Assembly (NCBI GenBank): GCA_035628505.1
Contig: DASPJR010000200.1
Span: 1 to 53,212, forward strand
Direction: 5' to 3'
Length of the DNA stretch: 53,212 nt
Source: DASPJR01 sp035628505
GTDB lineage: Bacteria > Planctomycetota > SZUA-567 > H5-PLA8
A program made the position numbers and the translations under genes. Under the pieces are notes generated by a model, which was not told the origin of the DNA, ran no database searches, and saw only the letters and a list, made by a program, of their open reading frames with translations. Each line of letters opens with the position of its first letter. Positions within the stretch are counted from its first letter, which is position 1. Below are positions 27,205 through 34,735 of the stretch, piece after piece.

Positions 27205-28059
27205 TTATTTGCCTGAAGGCAGCGTCGCGTACTGCGGCGTGACCGTCTCGATGTTCGGCGTGATGTCGGCTTCGACGCGGCCCAGCGCCCACTGGATTCC
27301 GCCGACGAGAATGTCCTGAAAGAGCGGGTTGCTCCAGACATCTTCGCGGTGGCCCAGCGACGTCGCGTAGACGCGGCCCTTGCCATGCATGCGCGCCCAC
27401 GTGGCGGGGTAGGGCGGGCGGATGTACAGGCCGCCGTTCATGCCCTTGGGGTCCTGAACCAGGATGACGTGTACGTCTTTCGAAAAATTCTTGATCGAAT
27501 ACCACTCTTCCATCAATTCGAAGCCTTCGCCCAGTTTTTCGCAGCCGGGGAATTTCGCATCGACACACAAGTTCCGCGCTTTCTGCTGCGCGCCATGTCC
27601 GATGCTTTCGCCGCCGATCATCTCAATGTACGGATCGACCTTGTCCGTGGATTTGTCGAACGTCGCCAGGGCGTTGTGAACGGCGATGAAAGGTTTGCCA
27701 TTCTTTACCGTATCAAACAGAAGCTGCTTGCCTTCAGCGGTCATCGGCGGCGAGCCATCCTTCGCTGGCTTCAGCAGATCACCCGACGTGTAGAACATAA
27801 TGGCGTCGTACTTAGCGAGGTTCTCGGCCGTGAAAATGCCGCCATCTTTCGTGGTCGTGATCTTGAAATTGTGCTTCGCGCCGAGCTCATCCAGGATTTT
27901 CTCGGCGTAGCTTGGAGCGTCGCCATTTCTCTTGATAACGCTGTGTTCGAACCGCGCCGACTTGGTGAAGAAGAGAATCTTCGCCGGCTCGCCTGCCGAA
28001 AGCACGCCCGCAAAAAGTGCGATCAGTAAAACGGCAGCCCGGCTCAAGCGCTGATGCAT
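27205..28059 (-). CDS. Secreted ThuA-domain protein
   Basis: ATG 28059 with AAGGAG seven bases upstream gives 284 residues. Translation from further upstream would put residues ahead of the signal peptide (RAAVLLIALFAGVLSAG). The body has ThuA (trehalose utilisation, class I glutamine amidotransferase-like) features: KILFFTKSARFEHSVI, YDAIMFYTSGDLL, KPFIAVHNALATF, GGLYIRPPYPATWARMHGKG and RVYATSLGHREDVWSN. ThuA proteins are thought to act in sugar conversion, often with oxidoreductases. The exact substrate is unknown. Confidence 0.9.
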   Translation of the reverse strand: MHQRLSRAAVLLIALFAGVLSAGEPAKILFFTKSARFEHSVIKRNGDAPSYAEKILDELGAKHNFKITTTKDGGIFTAENLAKYDAIMFYTSGDLLKPAKDGSPPMTAEGKQLLFDTVKNGKPFIAVHNALATFDKSTDKVDPYIEMIGGESIGHGAQQKARNLCVDAKFPGCEKLGEGFELMEEWYSIKNFSKDVHVILVQDPKGMNGGLYIRPPYPATWARMHGKGRVYATSLGHREDVWSNPLFQDILVGGIQWALGRVEADITPNIETVTPQYATLPSGK

Positions 28060-28530
28060 GGACGACTCCTTATGTGGTTCTCTAGACAAGTACACCAGTC
28101 TAGACGATCCAGTCGTCCGCGCTCATGCAGCTCAATGCTTTCGCGAGAATCGAATTCTTTCGTTTCGAAGATTTTCGTCGAGACTCTTGCTTTCGCCTGA
28201 GAAACGCAACTTCATAAAAATTGCAGACCGAAGCTGCTGGGAATAGCTCCGGTCGTTAATCCTCATCCGTTATGCATTTTTCTGTTTCGCCGTACCGTTC
28301 TTACTCCGATCTGGCGATGCTGTATGCCAAGCTCAGCTTGTGCAATGGCGGTCCCTATCGCTATGGCCGTGATATGGGGGATCGTGCCGACAACTATTGG
28401 CAAACGCAGCTGGAAGTTAACGATTTCGCAGTCCTCGCGAGGTGTTCGGGAAGATTCCAGTTCTCCTTTAAAATTGGTCGGCAATCGTTTAGGGTGGCTC
28501 GACTGAATTGAAGCGGGTGGATGCGACCTC
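28060..28530. other. Divergent intergenic region upstream of homoserine dehydrogenase (471 bp)
   Basis: No convincing gene was found; short frames on both strands lack ribosome sites and family features. A small inverted repeat (TCTAGACAAG...AGTCTAGA) lies at about 28081-28104. Just before the hom start, GGCTCGACTGAATTGA (28496-28511) resembles GGCTCAACTGAATTGA at 20196-20211, upstream of the small secreted protein. The meaning is unclear. Confidence 0.5.
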
Positions 28531-29865
28531 ATGAACGATGGCAGTAAAAAAGTCTTTCGCGTAGGCATGCTGGGCTTCGGCACGGTCGGCGCCGGTGTGG
28601 CCAAGATTCTTCTGGAGAGCCGCCCGCCGCTGAAGGACAAAACCGGGCTCGACATCCGCCTGCACAAGATCGCCGTGCGCGACGTCAAAAAAGCGCGTGC
28701 CGTTCCGCTGGATCCCGCGCTGTTCACCACCAACGCCATGGCCGTTGCGACCGATCCGGAAGTTGATCTGCTCGTTGAAGTGATCGGCGGAATCGAGCCC
28801 GCGCGCGGACTGCTGCTGGCGGCGCTGAAGGCGGGAAAATCAGTCATCACCGCCAACAAAGCACTGCTGGCCGTGCATGGAAAAGAACTTTTCGAGACGG
28901 CGCTGGCGCACAAAACATCGATTGGCTTTGAAGCCTCCGTGTGCGGCGGCGTTCCGGTGATCGATGCCATCCGCGACGGCATGGTGGCCAACCGCATCGA
29001 GAACATTCACGGCATTCTCAACGGCACGACCAACTACATTCTCACGCGCATGATCCAGAGTGGCGCCGCGTACACCCAGGCGCTGTACGAAGCTCAGAGC
29101 AAAGGTTACGCAGAAGCCGATCCGTCCACAGACGTGAAGGGCATCGACGCCGCGCACAAGCTTGTGCTGCTTTCGAATCTTGCGTTTCATTCGATGTTCG
29201 ATTTCGCTGATGTCCACGCTGAAGGCATCGATTCGGTGAACATCGATGACGTGCGCTTCGCTGCCGAGATGGGCTACACGCTTAAGCTGCTGGCCATCGC
29301 CAAGCGCCGCGTTCCGGGCGCCGATCCGGAAGAAGTTCCCGGCGGCGTGGAACTGCGCGTGCATCCGGCGCTCATTCCGCTCTCGCACCCGCTGGCCAAC
29401 GTTCGCGACGTGTTCAATGCGGTGCTCGTCCGTGGCGACGCGACCGGCGACATCATGCTCTACGGCCGCGGCGCGGGCATGATGCCGACGGCCTCGGCAG
29501 TCGTGTCAGACATTGTCGACGCCGCCCGCGGCAGCGCACGGCAGTCTTTCACCAAGCTGCAGTTCTTTCAGAATCCGCGCGCCGATCTGCCGGTGATTCC
29601 GATCGCCAAAGTGCGCAGCCGCTATTACGTGCGCTTCCGCGTGGCCGATCAGCCCGGCGCAATGGGCAAGATCGCCACCGTGCTCGGCGCTCATGGCGTG
29701 TCGATCGCGTCGGTCATCCAGAAAGAGCCGCACGAAAGCGGCGATGTTCCGATCGTGATTCTCACGCACGTCACGCTCGAAGAGCGCTTCCAGGCCGCGC
29801 TGCAGGAGATCGAGAAGCTCGCGTTCGTGAAGAAGCCCTCGTCGTTCCTGCGCGTTGAAGATTAA
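28531..29865 (+). CDS. hom: Homoserine dehydrogenase with ACT domain
   Basis: The 444-residue protein has the usual three parts. The NAD(P) domain contains GMLGFGTVGAGVAKIL (residues 12-27), VEVIGGIEPARGLLLAALKA and VITANKALLAVHG. The catalytic domain has NIHGILNGTTNYILTRM and AEADPSTDVKGIDAAHK. The C-terminal ACT domain (about 360-440: YYVRFRVADQPGAMGKIATV) gives threonine feedback control in related enzymes. It reduces aspartate semialdehyde to homoserine for threonine and methionine. The upstream region has no strong ribosome site near ATG 28531. Confidence 0.96.
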   Translation: MNDGSKKVFRVGMLGFGTVGAGVAKILLESRPPLKDKTGLDIRLHKIAVRDVKKARAVPLDPALFTTNAMAVATDPEVDLLVEVIGGIEPARGLLLAALKAGKSVITANKALLAVHGKELFETALAHKTSIGFEASVCGGVPVIDAIRDGMVANRIENIHGILNGTTNYILTRMIQSGAAYTQALYEAQSKGYAEADPSTDVKGIDAAHKLVLLSNLAFHSMFDFADVHAEGIDSVNIDDVRFAAEMGYTLKLLAIAKRRVPGADPEEVPGGVELRVHPALIPLSHPLANVRDVFNAVLVRGDATGDIMLYGRGAGMMPTASAVVSDIVDAARGSARQSFTKLQFFQNPRADLPVIPIAKVRSRYYVRFRVADQPGAMGKIATVLGAHGVSIASVIQKEPHESGDVPIVILTHVTLEERFQAALQEIEKLAFVKKPSSFLRVED

Positions 29866-29875
29866 GGGAGACTGG

Positions 29876-29896
29876 CTCTTAGCTCTTAGCTCCAGG
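29876..29896. repeat. Heptad repeat GCTCTTA-GCTCTTA-GCTCCAG
   Basis: Three 7-bp units lie directly after the hom stop codon, two of them identical. It is one more short-period locus of the kind found in other gaps here. Confidence 0.7.
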
Positions 29897-29922
29897 TTGA
29901 GACACTCTCAAACTCATTGTGC

Positions 29923-30069
29923 GGGGTGGCCCGGACTTTCGTCCGGGTGCCGCAGGCACATCCAACCCTACTTGCATGCCGCCACATCAATAACGCATTG
30001 ACTTCAGTTTACGCACGTCCAAGGAGGGTTGAGTGTCGCTTCGCGACCCGGACTTCGTCCGGGCCACCC
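29923..30069. mobile_element. MITE-like element, copy B (about 147 bp)
   Basis: Left end 29923-29969 (GGGGTGGCCCGGAC...GTCCGGGTGCCG...CAACCCT) is the inverted counterpart of right end 30025-30069 (AGGGTTGAGTGTCGC...CCCGGAC...GTCCGGGCCACCC). The hairpin arms are CCCGGAC/GTCCGGG. It sits between the convergent hom and membrane-protein genes and could act as a terminator for either. Confidence 0.75.
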
Positions 30070-30097
30070 AGTCAGGCATCATTAAATTTCTTCACCA

Positions 30098-31864
30098 TCA
30101 CGGACTCTTTTCCGGCAGCTTCAGCAGTTCCTTGTTCACCGCGTATGCTTTCGCGCTGATCGCGTCGTAAACCCACACGCGCAGCATTGCATTGTCGGGA
30201 ACTTTCCCGGGCAGAATTTCGTGAACGTAGCCGCACATCAGGCTGTCTTTGCTCCAGCGCGCGATGTCATCGCGGCGCACGCGCGAGTCGATTAATTCAA
30301 CAATCAGCTCTTCGCCGACGCCTACCGAAGCAGTGAGAAGCAGCATGTCGGCGGGACGCTTTCCATCGGGCGCGAGGCCCCAGCCGTGTACGATTACGTT
30401 GCCTTTTTCGTTGTGCCTGATGCCGTCCGCGGCGCCGATGTTGATCGGCGTCTCGGCGCTGCTGGCGGCGATCAGGCTGATGCGGCGGTCGGTGATTAGC
30501 GGCTGCCTGAAAAGTTTCAGGTTATTAGCCGTCAGCGCGTACTCGCGGAACTCGGAGTATTTCCGGTCGTCCATGTGCAGCAGCGGCTCGCTCGGTCCGA
30601 TGTCGATCAGCGTAATTGCTGCCTTCATGCGCAGGTTGCGCGCGTACAGCGTGCCGAATTCTGCGAGGCTCTGCGCGCTGGTCTGAACATGCAGCATCAG
30701 GAAGACAGTCAGAAGGCAAAGACTGAGCCCGCTCCAGGAGAACGCATTCTGTTCACGCGGTTTTTTCTGAATCTCCGCTGAGACGATCACGTAAAGTTGA
30801 ACCACGGCGACGATCAGCGCCACGGAGAAGACGGCGTAACGCGGCGAGAGCGCCTGCGGAATGCCGAACCCAGCCCGGCCGACGGCGATTACGGCTGCGT
30901 TCAGCAGGCTGTAGAGCCCAAGAACTGCCCAGGGCAGCACGCGCTGGAAAAGAGCGTACTGCCGGCACCACAGCACGTATGCCAGGCAGAGCGCGAACAT
31001 GAGGACAATGATCAGCGCCACAAACTTGGTCAGCACCAGCACGGGAATCCCGCTGCCGTGACCGAGTGGCGCGCCCAGGAAAGCGAAGAAGTAACGCACG
31101 GCGTCATAAGGCGCATCCACAACCGAGAGCAGGCTGGGGTGCTTGGCCGGCTTCCAGTAGCCGTGGAAATAAAGTGCCGCGCTGCAGGCCGCCAGGCTGA
31201 TCCACAGAACCATGCTGCCTTTTCGCTTGAAGACGTCGCTCCACGTCGGAGCGCTGAACAGAAGGGGAAAGGCGAGCCCCCAGTTCAGCATGCCGTTGCC
31301 GGTCGAAAACGTTCCAAAGATCGAAAGCGCTGCGCAGGCGGCGAACTTCGATGGGAAACTCAGCGGCGAAGAACAGGTCCAGAGGCAGAGCACCAGCGTG
31401 AGCAGCGGAATGGTGTTGGTCAGGCAGATGCCCCAGATCCAAGCATGCCCCTGAAAAGGCGTAAAGAGCATCAGGTTAGTCAGGAACCACAGCGCGTAAT
31501 GGCGGTCAGGCGGCAGATCAAGCGTGCGTTTCTGAACGCGGTAAAGAGCGACGCTCGCGAGAAAAACGCAGAGCACGTTGACGTACATCGGCACGCAGAC
31601 GTTCCACTGAAAAATGCGTGCAAGCCCGATGAATATCAAGCGCGGGAAAAAAATGCGGTGTTCGTTATGCTGCGCGAACAGGTCGTTCCACGTGAGCGTC
31701 CCCGTAAACGCTTTTTTGAAAACGGGCACGAGTTCCCATTCGTCCCAGAACGGCACGTCGACCCCGGTTTTCCACACGATCGAGGCGATCAGCAGTCCCG
31801 GCGACAAGGCCGCCGCGATCAGAAGCCATCTAAACGAACGATCATTCTTCTGACTGCCGTCCAC
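30098..31864 (-). CDS. Polytopic membrane protein, glycosyltransferase-like
   Basis: GTG 31864 is preferred because GCGAGGA lies just upstream and the product starts shortly before the first membrane helix (WLLIAAALSPGLLIASIVW); longer starts would overlap the divergent lipoprotein gene. The 588-residue protein has about ten predicted membrane segments, including VNVLCVFLASVALY, LLTLVLCLWTC and FVALIIVLMFALCLAYVLW. An early extracytoplasmic loop, VPFWDEWELVPVFKKAF with FAQHNEHRIFFPRL, resembles GT-C type proteins with an acidic pair near the first loop. A soluble beta domain follows at the C-terminus. It may handle lipid-linked sugars, but no family was firmly recognised. Confidence 0.7.
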   Translation of the reverse strand: MDGSQKNDRSFRWLLIAAALSPGLLIASIVWKTGVDVPFWDEWELVPVFKKAFTGTLTWNDLFAQHNEHRIFFPRLIFIGLARIFQWNVCVPMYVNVLCVFLASVALYRVQKRTLDLPPDRHYALWFLTNLMLFTPFQGHAWIWGICLTNTIPLLTLVLCLWTCSSPLSFPSKFAACAALSIFGTFSTGNGMLNWGLAFPLLFSAPTWSDVFKRKGSMVLWISLAACSAALYFHGYWKPAKHPSLLSVVDAPYDAVRYFFAFLGAPLGHGSGIPVLVLTKFVALIIVLMFALCLAYVLWCRQYALFQRVLPWAVLGLYSLLNAAVIAVGRAGFGIPQALSPRYAVFSVALIVAVVQLYVIVSAEIQKKPREQNAFSWSGLSLCLLTVFLMLHVQTSAQSLAEFGTLYARNLRMKAAITLIDIGPSEPLLHMDDRKYSEFREYALTANNLKLFRQPLITDRRISLIAASSAETPINIGAADGIRHNEKGNVIVHGWGLAPDGKRPADMLLLTASVGVGEELIVELIDSRVRRDDIARWSKDSLMCGYVHEILPGKVPDNAMLRVWVYDAISAKAYAVNKELLKLPEKSP

Positions 31865-31973
31865 AGAAGTCCTCGCCTGCGTTTGCGCGCTTGAAAGCGT
31901 AGAAGAATAGGGCTTCGCTTCGCGCCACACAAGCGCACACTGCAGGTGTAAATCGGTGCTGGCGGGAAACGAT

Positions 31974-33044
31974 ATGCTGCGCGATATTTTCCGCATGAGC
32001 CTGCTTCGAAACCTCCTGCTTCTCTGTGCTGCCGCCATGATCGCCGGCTGTGGCGGCGGATCGTCAACTCCGGGGAATGAAAATGCAGCGGCGGTCACGA
32101 CCGTGACGGTTTATTCGCCGCACGGCGCGCACCTCGAAGGCGACATCAAGAAGCGATTTGAAGCGGCATATCCGCAGTACAAAGTTGAATTCCTTGACAT
32201 GGGCGGTGCAAAGATTCTCGCACGGTTACAGGCCGAGAAAGCCCGGCCGCACGCGGATGTATGGTGGGGCGGCTCACCGAGCGACTTCCGGCGCGGCGAA
32301 GCCCAGGGGCTACTCACACCGTACACGCCCGCCTGGTCGGAAGCTGTGCCGCCCGAGGGCCGCAGCGCGACGGGCGCGTGGTTCGCGACCTTCCGCACGC
32401 CCGAAGTAATCATGTACAACAAAGACAAAGTGAAGCGCGAGGACGTGCCGACGACGTGGGAGGGGCTGCTCGATCCCAAGTGGAAAGGCCGCATCGTCGT
32501 CCGCGACGTGCGCCCCAGCGCCACGATGAAGACCATCTTCGGTGCGCTGATCGCCCGCGAGATCAAGCGTGGCGGCGGCGTCGAGGCCGGCTATGCGTTC
32601 CTGAAGAAGCTCGATGAGAACACCGGCGCGTACGCCGCTGAGCCGCAGGTCATGTACGACCTGCTGAAAGATCCCGGGCCATATGCGATCACGCCCTGGA
32701 GTTTCGCTGACGCGCCGCTCCTGATGTCGCGCGGCTATCCTTTTGACTACGTGCTGCCGAAAGAGACGCCGGTGCTCTACGACGCGATCGCGCTGGTGAA
32801 GGGCGGACCGAATCCCGAGGGCGCCAAGGTCTTTTACGATTTCGTCAACACGCCCGAGCAGCTCATCCTGATGGCGCACGAGCGCTCGCGATTGCCCGCG
32901 CGCGGCGATCTTCCGCCGGAGAAGCTTCCGAAATGGCTGACCGAGCTGAAGATCGAGCCGATGGATATCGACTGGGCGCTCTTCGATAAAAACATCGACG
33001 AGTGGATCGCGCACTGGGACGCGAAGATCAAAACGAAGAAATAA
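31974..33044 (+). CDS. Lipoprotein, ABC-type substrate-binding protein (iron/phosphonate family)
   Basis: The product is about 356 residues from ATG 31974, which has a weak GGGA site; ATG 31995 is possible. The N-terminus is a lipoprotein signal with lipobox IAGC followed by GGGSS. The fold is that of bacterial extracellular solute-binding proteins of the iron(III)/2-aminoethylphosphonate group: VTVYSPHGAHLEGDIKKRFE, HADVWWGGSPSDF, PEVIMYNKDKV, TTWEGLLDPKWKGRIVV and VNTPEQLILMAHER. It would deliver a ligand to an inner-membrane transporter, but no permease or ATPase gene is adjacent, so it is an orphan. Confidence 0.88.
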   Translation: MLRDIFRMSLLRNLLLLCAAAMIAGCGGGSSTPGNENAAAVTTVTVYSPHGAHLEGDIKKRFEAAYPQYKVEFLDMGGAKILARLQAEKARPHADVWWGGSPSDFRRGEAQGLLTPYTPAWSEAVPPEGRSATGAWFATFRTPEVIMYNKDKVKREDVPTTWEGLLDPKWKGRIVVRDVRPSATMKTIFGALIAREIKRGGGVEAGYAFLKKLDENTGAYAAEPQVMYDLLKDPGPYAITPWSFADAPLLMSRGYPFDYVLPKETPVLYDAIALVKGGPNPEGAKVFYDFVNTPEQLILMAHERSRLPARGDLPPEKLPKWLTELKIEPMDIDWALFDKNIDEWIAHWDAKIKTKK

Positions 33045-33140
33045 GTCTGAGAGTCTGGAGTCGGGAGTCTAGGAGTCTGGAGTCCGAAGTCCGAATTCGG
33101 AGACTCAAGACTCTTAGACTCCAGACTCAAGACTCAATTG
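33045..33140. repeat. GAGTCTG heptad array, inverted around its centre
   Basis: The left half holds units such as GAGTCTGGAGTC and AGGAGTCTGGAGTCCG; the right half holds the complement, AGACTCAAGACTC and GACTCCAGACTCAAGACTC. The array therefore folds back on itself near GTCCGAATTCGGA. It begins at the lipoprotein stop codon and ends next to MITE-like copy D, which suggests a possible terminator role. Confidence 0.75.
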
Positions 33141-33144
33141 AGGC

Positions 33145-33323
33145 GGGTGGCCCAGACGACTTCGTCTGGGCGCGAAGCGCAAGAGGTTACATCATGCGCG
33201 TTGCACTCGCTGGGAGACGCGGGCGTCGCTTCAACTTTCTGGCAATGCAGTTTTGACTGCAACACGTAAGGAGTAACCTCTTGTGCTGGCGCACCCAGAC
33301 GACTTCGTCGTCCGGGCCACCCC
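33145..33323. mobile_element. MITE-like element, copy D (about 179 bp)
   Basis: Left end 33145-33190 (GGGTGGCCCAGACGAC...GTCTGGGCGC...AGAGGTTAC) is inverted relative to right end 33273-33323 (GTAACCTCTTGTGC...CACCCAGAC...GTCCGGGCCACCCC). TTGACTGCAACACGTAAGGA in the interior resembles TTGACTGCAACGTCG in copy A2. It lies between the convergent lipoprotein and DUF1552 genes. Confidence 0.75.
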
Positions 33324-33340
33324 GTCACTCGTCACAGCCG

Positions 33341-34735
33341 TTACGACAACTGCGGCAGCGGGCCGGTGCTGTCGGCGAAGCGCGTGGCGTTGACCTTGGC
33401 GCGCTGCAGCATGCTGACGAACAGGTTGCAGAGCGGCGTGTTCTTCGGGTACTGAACATGGCGCCCGGGCACAACGGTGCCGCCGCCTTTGCCGGCGAGC
33501 AGGATCGGTAGATCGTCGTGGTTGTGGCGGTCGCCGTCGCCGATTCCGCTGCCCATCATGATTAGACAATTGTCGAGCAGCGTGCCGCTGCCTTCTTTCA
33601 CGGCCTTCATGCGCTGCAGGAAATAGCCGAACTGACTCATGTAGAAGTGGTCGATTTTCTTGATCGCTTCAACGTTGTCGGGTTTCTTGCCGTGATGAGA
33701 AAGTTCGTGATGCGCGCCGGAGACGCCGATGAAATTGAACGAGCGGTTGCTGCCTTCGCTGGCGACCTGGAACGTGCAGACGCGCGTGCAATCGGTCTGG
33801 AACGCCACGATCATCATGTCGTACATGAGCTTGAGGTGCTCGGAATATTCCTTTGGAATTCCAGTGGGCCGGTTGAATCCCGGCGGCGGCGCGACGGCTT
33901 CCTTGTTCTTCATGTTGTTTTCGATGCGCCGCTCAAGCTCGCGCAGCGAGGTCGTGAACTCATCGAGCTTCTTCTGGTCCGCGCTGCCGACCTGCTTCTC
34001 CAGGCGCTTGGTGTCGTCGCGAACGTAATCGAGAATACTTTTGCGCTCGGCCATTTTGCGAGCCATGTCGAACTGCCCGGTATTCTTGCCGAACAGCCGT
34101 TCGAAAACCGCTGCCGGATCGACGAGCTTGGGCATCGGCGTGGTTTCATCGGCCCACGAGATGTTCGAAACATACGCGCACGCGTAGCCCGAATCGCACT
34201 CGCCCGCCTTGCGGCCCACGTCGCAGCCGAGCTCCAGCGACGGCAGTTGCGTCTGCTGCCCGATGGACTTGGCGGCGACCTGGTCGACGGAGATGCCGAG
34301 CTTGATGTTGCTGCCGGCGGTCTTGAATGGATGCGCGCCGGTCAGGAATGCCGCGGCGCTGCGCGCGTGATCGCCCGGGCCGTCGCCCTTGGCGCGCGCG
34401 TTGTCCTGCGCCAGGCCACTGAGGATTGAGAAATCGCCGCGCAACGCTTCAAGCGGCTTGAGCGAGGGCGGAAGATCCGTCAGCGGTCCGACCGTCTTTG
34501 GTGTGAAGTGGTCCATCCACATGCCATTGGGAATGGCCACGAATGCCAGGCGCACGGGAGTCTTGCTGCTGCTACCGCCCATGCCCGCGGCTGCCAGAGC
34601 CGACTTCTTTTCTTCCGCACTGGCGCTGCCGCCGAAGATGCCCGAGGGCATCATGGCTTCGAGGAGAGGCAATCCGATTGCGACGCCGACGCCTTTGAGT
34701 GCGGTCCGGCGGTCCATGACTTTGCTTCGGCTCAT
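33341..34735 (-). CDS. DUF1552 family protein with Tat-type signal
   Basis: The 464-residue protein begins with a twin-arginine motif (MDRRTALKGVGVAIGLPLLE), so it should be exported folded. DUF1552 phrases follow: RLAFVAIPNGMWMDHFTP, ILSGLAQDNARAKGDGPGDH, AAAFLTGAHPFKTAGSN, LELGCDVGRKAGECDSGYAC and DDLPILLAGKGGGTVVPGRH. Its start overlaps the stop of the DUF1592-type gene by four bases (ATGA), so the two are translationally coupled. Like DUF1501, this family is common in PVC bacteria, is paired with a cytochrome-type partner, and has no settled activity. Confidence 0.92.
   Translation of the reverse strand: MSRSKVMDRRTALKGVGVAIGLPLLEAMMPSGIFGGSASAEEKKSALAAAGMGGSSSKTPVRLAFVAIPNGMWMDHFTPKTVGPLTDLPPSLKPLEALRGDFSILSGLAQDNARAKGDGPGDHARSAAAFLTGAHPFKTAGSNIKLGISVDQVAAKSIGQQTQLPSLELGCDVGRKAGECDSGYACAYVSNISWADETTPMPKLVDPAAVFERLFGKNTGQFDMARKMAERKSILDYVRDDTKRLEKQVGSADQKKLDEFTTSLRELERRIENNMKNKEAVAPPPGFNRPTGIPKEYSEHLKLMYDMMIVAFQTDCTRVCTFQVASEGSNRSFNFIGVSGAHHELSHHGKKPDNVEAIKKIDHFYMSQFGYFLQRMKAVKEGSGTLLDNCLIMMGSGIGDGDRHNHDDLPILLAGKGGGTVVPGRHVQYPKNTPLCNLFVSMLQRAKVNATRFADSTGPLPQLS

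Noticed and set aside
28272..28511. 79-residue frame upstream of hom
   Set aside because: No ribosome site, no signal peptide or domain, and it covers a promoter-like gap.
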